Assembly: GCA_902463235.1 (NCBI GenBank)
Contig: CABQER010000061.1
Location: 1-5,661, forward strand
Direction: 5' to 3'
DNA length: 5,661 nt
DNA from: an uncultured Faecalibacterium sp.
GTDB lineage: Bacteria > Bacillota > Clostridia > Oscillospirales > Ruminococcaceae
The notes beneath the pieces are model-generated. The model was not told where the DNA came from, ran no database searches, and worked only from the letters and a program-made list of their open reading frames with translations. Every line of letters starts with the position of its first letter. The stretch's first letter is position 1. The position numbers and the translations under genes were made by a program. Below are positions 1 through 5,011 of this stretch, piece by piece.

Positions 1-310
1 TGCCCTTGCCGATCATGATCTTATTGCCAAGGTCCAGCAGGCGCGGGCTCATGGCATCCATGCGGCCGCTGGTGGTGGGTCCCGCCGAGCCGATCACCTG
101 GCCCGGGCGTTCCGGCGTGGGGCCAACGTAGTAGATGGCGCTTCCGGTCAGATCAAAGGGCAGCGGTTCGCCTTTTTCCAGCGCTTCGGTCATCCGTCTG
201 TGGGCCTGATCGCGAGCAGTGTACACCACGCCGGAAAGCAGCACGGTGTCGCCCGCCTTGAGCGGGGCAAGATCCTCGGCCGTGCAGGGAGTGGTAATTT
301 TGTATTCCAT
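1..310 (-). CDS. Class I fumarate hydratase / L(+)-tartrate dehydratase, beta (C-terminal domain) subunit, partial
   Basis: This is the first 103 codons of a gene that runs off the left edge; the family's usual length is about 185 residues, so roughly the N-terminal half is seen. The residue pattern is that of the swivelling beta part of two-subunit Fe-S hydro-lyases: YTARDQAHRRM at residues 30-40, the VGPTPERPGQVIGSAGPTTSGRMD stretch around 62-85 (with the family hallmark GPTTSGRMD), and a GNKIMIGKG tail. With the alpha subunit upstream it would form the cytoplasmic enzyme that reversibly hydrates fumarate to malate. The ATG is preceded at 7 nt by AAAGGAG (318-324). It lies 162 nt downstream of the alpha stop, and that gap is filled by a hairpin-rich repeat, which is unusual for a subunit pair. 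Fumarase and tartrate dehydratase cannot be separated by sequence alone; the adjacent malic enzyme favours fumarase. Confidence 0.9.
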   Translation of the reverse strand, partial: MEYKITTPCTAEDLAPLKAGDTVLLSGVVYTARDQAHRRMTEALEKGEPLPFDLTGSAIYYVGPTPERPGQVIGSAGPTTSGRMDAMSPRLLDLGNKIMIGKG

Positions 311-330
311 AGCAATTCTCCTTTGGCATC

Positions 331-468
331 CTCGCCCTCTCCGTCATCGCTCACGCGATGCCACCTCCCCCAAAGTGGGAGGCCTTGGCAGTCCACGCAA
401 ACTTTACGTCTTTGCCAAGGGCTCTCCCTTTGGGAGAGCTGGACGCAAAGCGGCCTGAGAGGGCGGAG
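331..468. repeat. Hairpin-rich intergenic repeat (MITE-like) between fumarase alpha and beta genes
   Basis: The ends are inverted repeats: CTCGCCCTCTC at 331-341 faces GAGAGGGCGGAG at 457-468, with one bulged base. Inside are four further palindromes in a row: CATCGC/GCGATG (345-350 and 355-360), CCTCCC/GGGAGG (364-369 and 377-382), CCTTGGCA/TGCCAAGG (383-390 and 413-420) and GCTCTCCC/GGGAGAGC (421-428 and 432-439, loop TTT). No reading frame of interest runs through it. The whole element would be transcribed as part of the operon mRNA between the two subunits of one enzyme and ends 6 nt before the beta ribosome site. It resembles the multi-hairpin interspersed repeats I recall from Faecalibacterium-type genomes; the family name is not known to me. 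No clear target duplication is seen. Confidence 0.75.
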
Positions 469-472
469 ACTC

Positions 473-1312
473 TTACAGTTCCGCGCTTGCACGGCGGGTC
501 ACATGGCAGGAAACATTCACTGCCGCAGGCAGACCCGCCACATGGGTAGGCATCTGCTCAATGGCAAGGCCCAGACAGGTGGTCCTGCCGCCAAAGCCCT
601 GCGGGCCGATGCCCAGCTCGTTGATGGCGGCAAGCAGCTCCTGCTCCAGCTGTGCGTAATAGGGGTCCGGGTTCGGCACATCCAGCGGACGCAGCAGGGC
701 CTTCTTTGCCAGATACGCCACCTTGTCAAAGCTGCCGCCCACGCCGATGCCCAGCACGATGGGCGGGCAGGGGTTGGAGCCTGCCAGCTTCACCGTGTCC
801 AGCACGAACTTTTTGAAGCCCTCCACGCCGTCGGCGGGCTTGAGCATTTTGATCTGGCTCATGTTCTCGCTGCCAAAGCCCTTGGGTGCCACCGTGATGC
901 GGCAGCCCTCGCCGTCCACCAGATGCACTGTGATGGCCGCCGGGGTGTTGTCGCCGGTATTGCCCCGGCGCAAAGGGTCTGCCACGATGCTCTTGCGCAG
1001 GTAGCCGTCGGTGTAACCCCGGCGCACGCCCTCATGGATGGCAGCTTCAAAGCTGCCGTCAATGTGCACATCGGTGCCAAGCTCCACAAACACGCAGGCC
1101 ATGCCGGTATCCTGACAGATGGGCAGGTTTTCTTCTTTTGCGGCGGAAAGGTTCGACCACAAAAGGTCGAGAGTGCTCTTTGCCAGCGGCCACGGCTCTT
1201 CCTGCCGGGCCTTGTCCAGCGCCGCCTGCACGTCCTGCGGCAGGCGGGTATTGGCTTCGATGCACAGCCGTGCAACGGTATCCGTGATCTCCTGTGCGGA
1301 AATGGTTCTCAT
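473..1312 (-). CDS. Class I fumarate hydratase / L(+)-tartrate dehydratase, alpha (N-terminal domain) subunit
   Basis: The 279-residue product matches the full length of the catalytic alpha subunit of two-subunit Fe-S hydro-lyases (family usually about 280). Three cysteines placed as in the family would bind the oxygen-sensitive 4Fe-4S cluster: Cys66 in LPICQDTG, Cys182 in GSNPCPP and Cys246 in GRTTCLGL. KGFGSEN (144-150), the RRGNTGDN stretch near 115-122 and GIGVGGSFD (188-196) are other family marks. Its role is reversible hydration of fumarate to L-malate in the cytoplasm, with the beta subunit. The ATG follows GGAGG (1321-1325) by 8 nt, and only 15 nt separate it from the malic enzyme stop, so the two are surely co-transcribed. 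Malic enzyme next door supports a fumarase role over tartrate dehydratase. Appears intact. Confidence 0.93.
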   Translation of the reverse strand: MRTISAQEITDTVARLCIEANTRLPQDVQAALDKARQEEPWPLAKSTLDLLWSNLSAAKEENLPICQDTGMACVFVELGTDVHIDGSFEAAIHEGVRRGYTDGYLRKSIVADPLRRGNTGDNTPAAITVHLVDGEGCRITVAPKGFGSENMSQIKMLKPADGVEGFKKFVLDTVKLAGSNPCPPIVLGIGVGGSFDKVAYLAKKALLRPLDVPNPDPYYAQLEQELLAAINELGIGPQGFGGRTTCLGLAIEQMPTHVAGLPAAVNVSCHVTRRASAEL

Positions 1313-1327
1313 AAACGCTTCCTCCGC

Positions 1328-2500
1328 TTACAGACGGGCAACGCCGGTCTCGCGGGCAGCCTTTGCCACGGCATTTGCCACAGCCTCGGCCACGCGGGGG
1401 TCGAACGCACCGGGGATGATGTTCTCCTCGCTGCGGTCAGCATCGGTGATGAGGTCGGCGATGGCGTAGGCGGCGGCCAGCTTCATCTCATTGTTGATGT
1501 CCCGGGCGCGGACGCTCAGTGCGCCCTTGAACAGGCCCGGGAAGCACAGCACGTTGTTCACCTGATTGGGGAAGTCGCTGCGGCCGGTGGCCATCACCCG
1601 CACGCCGCCTGCCTTGGCCTCGTCCGGCATGATCTCCGGGGTGGGGTTGGCCATGGCAAAAACGATGGCATCCTTGTTCATGGTCTTGCACAGCTCAGTG
1701 GTCAGGATGCCGGGCTTGGAAACGCCGATGAACACATCGGCACCTTCCAGTGCTTCCTTCAGGCCGCCCTTGACCTGACGGGGATTGGTCACCTCACCCA
1801 GCCAGTTCTTGTGGGCTTCGGCGCTGTTGCAGCCCTTGTACAGGGTGCCGAACTGGTCCACTGCAATGATGTCCTTTGCACCGGCGGTCATGAGCATCTT
1901 GATGATGGCAGTGCCGGCAGCGCCGGGGCCGTTCAGCACGATGTGCACATCTTCCATCTTCTTGCCCACCACACGCAGGGCGTTGATGAGGGCAGCAGTA
2001 ACGACGATAGCAGTGCCGTGCTGGTCATCGTGGAACACAGGGATGTCCAGCTCACGCTCCAGTGTTTCTTCGATCTCAAAGCACTCGGGGCTCTTGATGT
2101 CCTCCAGATTGATGCCGCCAAAGGTGGGCGCAATGGCCTTGCAGGCAGCAATGACGCTGGCAGCGTCGTGGGCATCGATGCAGATGGGGAAGGCATCCAC
2201 GCCGCCGAACTCCTTGAACAGCACCGCCTTGCCCTCCATGACCGGCAGACCGGCTTCCGGGCCGATATCGCCCAAGCCCAGCACGGCGGTGCCGTTGGAA
2301 ACGACAGCCACCATGTTGCCCTTGAAGGTGTACTTATACACGTCGTCGGGGTTTTCCTTGATCTTGCGGCAGGGTTCGGCCACACCGGGAGTGTAGGCGG
2401 TGGACAGGTCATCGCGGGTGGCGACCTCCACCTTGCTTACGATGCCCACCTTGCCCTTGTGGGTCTCGTGCATTTCCAGAGCAGCTTTATTGTAATCCAT
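1328..2500 (-). CDS. NAD(P)-dependent malic enzyme (oxaloacetate-decarboxylating malate dehydrogenase)
   Basis: The 390-residue protein has the short bacterial malic enzyme architecture without a phosphotransacetylase tail. It catalyses malate + NAD(P)+ to pyruvate + CO2 + NAD(P)H in the cytoplasm. Visible are TAYTPGVAEP with the catalytic Tyr36, SNGTAVLGLGDIG (68-80), Lys91 in EGKAVLFK, metal ligands Glu133/Asp134 in NLEDIKSP and Asp159 in HDDQHGTA, the dinucleotide loop NGPGAAGTA (190-198) and MANPTPEI (283-290). Asp215 in IIAVDQFG follows the second Rossmann strand and would suit NAD, but cofactor choice is an inference. I start at the ATG at 2500 because GGAGG sits 8 nt upstream; an in-frame TTG at 2515 overlaps that site and adds only five residues. 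It is the first gene of the operon with the fumarase subunits. The symbol is left blank because maeA/maeB naming depends on cofactor. Confidence 0.95.
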   Translation of the reverse strand: MDYNKAALEMHETHKGKVGIVSKVEVATRDDLSTAYTPGVAEPCRKIKENPDDVYKYTFKGNMVAVVSNGTAVLGLGDIGPEAGLPVMEGKAVLFKEFGGVDAFPICIDAHDAASVIAACKAIAPTFGGINLEDIKSPECFEIEETLERELDIPVFHDDQHGTAIVVTAALINALRVVGKKMEDVHIVLNGPGAAGTAIIKMLMTAGAKDIIAVDQFGTLYKGCNSAEAHKNWLGEVTNPRQVKGGLKEALEGADVFIGVSKPGILTTELCKTMNKDAIVFAMANPTPEIMPDEAKAGGVRVMATGRSDFPNQVNNVLCFPGLFKGALSVRARDINNEMKLAAAYAIADLITDADRSEENIIPGAFDPRVAEAVANAVAKAARETGVARL

Positions 2501-2508
2501 TTGAATTT

Positions 2509-2513
2509 CCTCC
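2509..2513 (-). promoter_or_regulatory. Ribosome binding site deciding the malic enzyme start
   Basis: On the minus strand this reads GGAGG, 8 nt before the ATG at 2500. It excludes the longer reading that begins with the TTG at 2515, since that codon would overlap the site itself. Confidence 0.85.
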
Positions 2514-2525
2514 AATATCTTACCG

Positions 2526-2630
2526 TCCTCGCCCTCTCCATTGCACAGCGATGACGGAAGGAGGAACTCCTCCAGTCTCGCATACGCTCGACAGCCCCCT
2601 CAGGGAGGGGCCTTATGTTCCCGGGAAGGC
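2526..2630. repeat. Hairpin-rich repeat fragment in the malic enzyme leader, related to the 331-468 repeat
   Basis: TCCTCGCCCTCTCC at 2526-2539 is an exact copy of 329-342. AGCGATGACGG at 2547-2557 is the reverse complement of CCGTCATCGCT at 341-351, so a core hairpin of the other copy is present in flipped orientation. Further palindromes follow: AGGAG-GAA-CTCCT near 2559-2571, CCCCTC/GAGGGG at 2596-2601 and 2605-2610 (loop AGG), and GCCTT/AAGGC at 2610-2614 and 2626-2630 around a TTCCCGGGAA core (2618-2627). No matching far-end inverted repeat is visible, so this is a diverged or partial copy, and its right edge is approximate. It would lie within the 5' untranslated leader of the malate operon mRNA, ending about 12 nt from the ribosome site. 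Confidence 0.6.
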
Positions 2631-2642
2631 TCACTTATTTTT

Positions 2643-2671
2643 ATTGTAACAGAACCGCCCGCCCATTTCCA
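2643..2671 (-). promoter_or_regulatory. Predicted extended -10 promoter for the malic enzyme-fumarase operon
   Basis: On the minus strand TGTTACAAT places TACAAT at 2643-2648 with the extended TGn motif directly before it. A weak -35, TGGAAA, lies at 2666-2671 with 17 nt spacing and matches 4 of 6 bases of TTGACA. The start of transcription would be near 2636, giving a leader of roughly 135 nt that contains the repeat at 2526-2630. This is a consensus match read by eye. Confidence 0.5.
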
Positions 2672-2681
2672 CCGGTTTTGG

Positions 2682-2713
2682 TCACTTTTGCGCCTGTAGA
2701 CGGGCAAAAGTGA
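2682..2713. promoter_or_regulatory. Perfect 10-bp dyad in the divergent control region, candidate operator
   Basis: TCACTTTTGC (2682-2691) and GCAAAAGTGA (2704-2713) are perfect inverted repeats around a 12-nt centre; looser symmetry continues outward (13 of 16 positions). It sits just upstream of the -35 region of the malate operon promoter and about 40 bp before the -35 of the rightward promoter. There is no T-run on either side, so it does not look like a terminator, and both flanking genes are transcribed away from it. A regulator dimer site is the simplest reading; which regulator is unknown. Confidence 0.45.
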
Positions 2714-2754
2714 TACAAACCCGCCGCAGGATTTGTGGAAATTTTGCAAAGAAC

Positions 2755-2783
2755 TTTCCTTTTGCCGTCAGAACGTATATAAT
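2755..2783 (+). promoter_or_regulatory. Predicted sigma-A-type promoter for the trigger-factor-like gene
   Basis: A perfect TATAAT is at 2778-2783. The -35 position at 17 nt spacing (2755-2760, TTTCCT) is poor, so strength or activator dependence is uncertain. The transcript would start near 2790, leaving about 65 nt of leader before the TTG start at 2855. Confidence 0.55.
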
Positions 2784-2841
2784 AAATGGGTATCTGTTCT
2801 GCCTGTACCGGTCTTTTGCTGTGCATCAGGCCGATTTTTAT

Positions 2842-2846
2842 GGAGG
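2842..2846 (+). promoter_or_regulatory. Ribosome binding site deciding a TTG start
   Basis: GGAGG stands 8 nt before the TTG at 2855. The in-frame ATG at 2840 overlaps this site, and the ATG at 2786 lies almost at the predicted transcription start with no ribosome site, so TTG is the best start. The choice also gives a proper signal sequence, with KNNTKK directly before the hydrophobic segment. Confidence 0.8.
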
Positions 2847-2854
2847 TATTTCTT

Positions 2855-4012
2855 TTGAAAAACAACACCAAAAAACTCCTGTGCATCCTGCTGGCCATCG
2901 CCGCAGCGGTGTGCGTCATTTTTGCCTGTTTCATGCTGACAAAGCACAAGCAGACCGACAGCGCTTCTTCAGCTGCCGCATCCGTCTCGCAGTTTGGCTC
3001 TGTTGCCGACTTCGACTACGAGGCCTTTGATTACAGCGATGGTCTGGACGAAAACGGCTATTGGAGCGGCATCAAAGCGCTGGACTATGTGACCCTGCCG
3101 GAGGACTTCGGCTCCATTGCCCTGAAGGAGAACGACCTGACCCCCACCGAAGATGAACTGCAGCAGCAGGTGGACAACCTGCTGAACCAGTACACCTCTT
3201 CCCAGCCCGTTACCGGCCGTGCCGCCCAGAGCGGAGATGTTGCCAACATCGATTACACCGGCACCGTGGACGGCGTGGCCTTTACCGGCGGCACTGCCAC
3301 CGGCTACGACCTGACCCTTGGCAGCGGTTCCTTCATCGATGGCTTTGAGGACCAGATCATCGGCCACAATGTGGGCGATACCTTTGATGTGACCGTCACC
3401 TTCCCGGACGGCTACGGCGATTCCACCGATGCCGAGGGCAACACGATCACCCTCAGCGGCAAGGAAGCCGTGTTCAGCGTGACCCTGAACTCCATTTCCG
3501 AAAGCGTGACCCCCGAGCTGACCGACGAGTGGGTGGACTCCAACTTTGGCACCAGCGATGATCTGCACACCGTCGATGCCCTGCGCAGCTACTTTAACGA
3601 TGCGCTGTATGCCACCAACTATGAGAACGCCATCGTGGACTACCTGATGTCGAACTCCACCTTCAAGGAGCTGCCCAGCGAGATTACCAACTATTACATC
3701 CGCATGTTCCTGAACTACTACAACCAGTACGCCACCGCCTACGGCATGGATCTGAATGCTTTTGCCCAGACGCAGGGCTACACCGATGCCGATGCCATGC
3801 TGGCCGCATCCGACGCTTACTTTGAGCATCTGGCAAAGCAGGACCTGATCCTTCAGGCCGTGGCCGAGACCAAGAGCCTTGCTCCCACGCAGGAAGAGCT
3901 GGACGATGCCGAGAGCACCTATGCTTCCACTTACGGTGAGAACCGTGCGCACCTGAACGCCCTGCAGTCCTGTGTGCTGGACTGGCTGGAAGAGAATTCC
4001 ACCGTAGCGTAA
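2855..4012 (+). CDS. Exported, membrane-anchored trigger-factor-like FKBP-type peptidyl-prolyl isomerase
   Basis: From the TTG start the product has 385 residues. Residues 2-7 are basic and 8-28 are a hydrophobic signal or anchor; V-I-F-A-C (21-25) is a weak lipobox because of Phe at -2, so lipoprotein versus uncleaved anchor is open. A Ser/Ala-rich acidic linker (about 33-65) follows. Residues 85-115 resemble the trigger factor linker helices. Residues 127-216 form an FKBP-type isomerase domain of the trigger factor kind (GDVANIDYTGTVDGVAFTGGTA, LGSGSFIDGFEDQIIG, VTFPDGYG, LSGKEAVFSVTLNSI), with about seven extra residues at 189-198. Residues 219-385 are helical, like the trigger factor C-terminal chaperone arm (PELTDEWV start). 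The ribosome-binding domain with its GFRxGKxP signature is absent. Inferred role: folding of secreted proteins outside the membrane, comparable to PrsA. It is monocistronic, with its own promoter and terminator. Confidence 0.82.
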   Translation: MKNNTKKLLCILLAIAAAVCVIFACFMLTKHKQTDSASSAAASVSQFGSVADFDYEAFDYSDGLDENGYWSGIKALDYVTLPEDFGSIALKENDLTPTEDELQQQVDNLLNQYTSSQPVTGRAAQSGDVANIDYTGTVDGVAFTGGTATGYDLTLGSGSFIDGFEDQIIGHNVGDTFDVTVTFPDGYGDSTDAEGNTITLSGKEAVFSVTLNSISESVTPELTDEWVDSNFGTSDDLHTVDALRSYFNDALYATNYENAIVDYLMSNSTFKELPSEITNYYIRMFLNYYNQYATAYGMDLNAFAQTQGYTDADAMLAASDAYFEHLAKQDLILQAVAETKSLAPTQEELDDAESTYASTYGENRAHLNALQSCVLDWLEENSTVA

Positions 4013-4084
4013 AAACACAGGAACCATTTAGAATGCCCTCCGCTTCGCTCTGGGCATATTCAGAGGATAATTTATCTTTAATTT

Positions 4085-4125
4085 GCAGCTCCGAAAAGCC
4101 TGCGGGCTTTTCGGAGCTGCTTTTT
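4085..4125 (+). terminator. Rho-independent terminator of the trigger-factor-like gene
   Basis: A perfect 16-bp stem (4085-4100 with 4105-4120) with a TGCG loop is followed by TTTTTC. It lies 72 nt after the stop codon of the gene on the left, on the same strand. Confidence 0.9.
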
Positions 4126-4178
4126 CACAGGAAGGGCCGGAGCTTTCAGATGCTGTTTTTCTTTGCGGCCCCTTCTGT

Positions 4179-4221
4179 AAAAAATGCAATACCGGACAGA
4201 CCGCAGTCTGTCCGGTATTGC
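4179..4221 (-). terminator. Rho-independent terminator of the convergent membrane protein gene
   Basis: A perfect 16-bp stem, 4186-4201 with 4206-4221, has a 4-nt loop. Read on the minus strand it is followed by ATTTTTT (4185-4179). Its stem is different from that of the plus-strand terminator, so the two are not copies. Confidence 0.85.
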
Positions 4222-4284
4222 TCTAATAAAAAATAGTATTTCCGCTATTTATGCCCAGAGCGAAGCGGAGGGCATTTCAAATCG

Positions 4285-4932
4285 TCAGGCTTTTTCTTTC
4301 TTCCCGCCGTTCAGCTTCCAGAGCAGCCAAGCATAGAAGTAATTCATCAGCAGGATGGCGATGCACCACAGCACCGACGCCTGCACGCTCTGGTCATACA
4401 CCTTCATGAAGGGATATGGCCCATCTACCACGCGCTGGATGTTCAGCCACAAAATGATGCCGCCGTACAGCACCGTGGGCAGCAGCGCCCACTTGACCGT
4501 ACTGCGGGGCAGGCGCGGTGAGCGCTCCAGCAGCACAAAGGAGAAGATGGCCGCCAGCGGGTTGAGCAGATGATGGTACAACATGGAGCTGGTGCACAGC
4601 ATGATGTACCAGCCGTTGCCGTCCTCATACATGGGACCCAGCACGAACACCACCGTGAGAAAGGTCATGGTCAGGCAGCAGGTGGCAATGTACTTGAGGG
4701 TGTGCAGCCAGCGGGGCAGCTCTTTTCCGGTAAAGATGCACACCAGCTGGCCCACCGCCACCATGGCGCAGATGCAGGCCGAAAGGATGTTGGAATCCTC
4801 GGTGTAAAAAATGAACATCTGCTCTTTGCCCCAATCCCAGCTCATGGGCAGGGCAATGGGCTCCGCCCAGACGATGAACAGGTTCAGTGCGATGGAGAGC
4901 AGGCGGCGCACTGTATCAGCAAATTTTTTCAT
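4285..4932 (-). CDS. Six-helix integral membrane protein, Pr6Pr / FAR-17a-AIG1-like
   Basis: The 215-residue product has about six hydrophobic segments (roughly 8-24, 48-67, 80-99, 108-135, 148-165, 186-206), a basic N-terminus (MKKFADTVRR) and a Lys-rich C-terminus (GGKKEKA). Two motifs stand out: FYTEDSN at 42-48, at the start of a helix, and YHHLLNPL at 119-126. An aromatic-Thr-x-x-Ser-Asn motif plus a His-x-x-x-x-Pro motif is what I recall for bacterial Pr6Pr membrane proteins, distant relatives of the FAR-17a/AIG1/ADTRP group, in which a membrane Thr and His act as hydrolase residues. Thr44 and His120 or His121 would be the counterparts; this is inference. ATG at 4932 has only a modest AAAGG site 6 nt upstream. 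It follows pgsA by 79 nt with a terminator between, so it probably depends on read-through or a weak promoter I could not place. Function unknown. Confidence 0.75.
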   Translation of the reverse strand: MKKFADTVRRLLSIALNLFIVWAEPIALPMSWDWGKEQMFIFYTEDSNILSACICAMVAVGQLVCIFTGKELPRWLHTLKYIATCCLTMTFLTVVFVLGPMYEDGNGWYIMLCTSSMLYHHLLNPLAAIFSFVLLERSPRLPRSTVKWALLPTVLYGGIILWLNIQRVVDGPYPFMKVYDQSVQASVLWCIAILLMNYFYAWLLWKLNGGKKEKA

Positions 4933-4968
4933 GGAAAGCCTTTCCGTCTTGTAATATTTCCTCGAAAA

Positions 4969-5004
4969 TTTGAAAAAGGGCAGGTCTCCCTGCCCTTTTT
5001 CAAA
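4969..5004 (-). terminator. Rho-independent terminator after pgsA
   Basis: A perfect 16-bp inverted repeat, 4969-4984 with 4989-5004, has a 4-nt loop. Its core on the minus strand is GGGCAGG-GAGA-CCTGCCC followed by TTTTT, and it begins 7 nt after the pgsA stop. The outer stem is AAAAA/TTTTT, so the hairpin also has a T-run when read on the plus strand. The next minus-strand gene starts 36 nt further on. Confidence 0.88.
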
Positions 5005-5011
5005 AAACGCT

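Larger units (their letters stand above)
4026..4282. repeat. Structured intergenic element with 26-nt perfect terminal inverted repeats
   Basis: The 26 nt at 4032-4057 (beginning AATGCCCTCC and ending CTCTGGGCAT) are repeated exactly, inverted, at 4251-4276; the match extends imperfectly to 4026 and 4282 (30 of 32). Each arm is itself a small hairpin, ATGCCC/GGGCAT. The 193-bp interior holds two 16-bp perfect hairpins (4085-4120 and 4186-4221), an imperfect 13-nt pair (4127-4139 with 4166-4178, 11 of 13) and AAATAG/CTATTT (4231-4236 and 4245-4250). It fills the gap between two convergent genes and ends 3 nt before the stop codon of the next gene. There is no credible gene inside. It may be a MITE, or two REP-like palindromes in opposite orientation around ordinary terminators. 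No target duplication is seen. Confidence 0.8.

Noticed and set aside
331..468. Riboswitch or transposon gene in the repeats at 331-468 and 2526-2630
   Set aside because: No conserved aptamer pattern that I recognise and no transposase frame; a series of independent short hairpins with terminal inverted repeats fits an interspersed repeat better.
200..2554. A 784-codon open frame on the plus strand across the fumarase and malic enzyme genes
   Set aside because: It is antisense to three well-supported genes, is rich in His, Gly, Ala and Gln as reverse-strand shadows of GC-rich genes are, crosses intergenic repeats, and has no recognisable domain.
2682..2713. Terminator reading of the TCACTTTTGC dyad
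   Set aside because: No T-run follows on either strand, the loop is long, and both adjacent genes are transcribed away from it.
2786..2854. Upstream ATG extension of the trigger-factor-like gene
   Set aside because: The ATG at 2786 falls next to the predicted -10 box without a ribosome site, and the ATG at 2840 overlaps the GGAGG; TTG at 2855 has correct spacing and a proper signal sequence.
2969..4027. A 352-codon minus-strand open frame opposite the trigger-factor-like gene
   Set aside because: Low-complexity Val/Gly/Ile/His composition typical of an antisense shadow; the plus-strand frame has clear domains, a ribosome site and a terminator.
4033..4236. A 67-codon plus-strand open frame in the convergent gap
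   Set aside because: It runs through an inverted repeat and both terminator hairpins and has no ribosome binding site.
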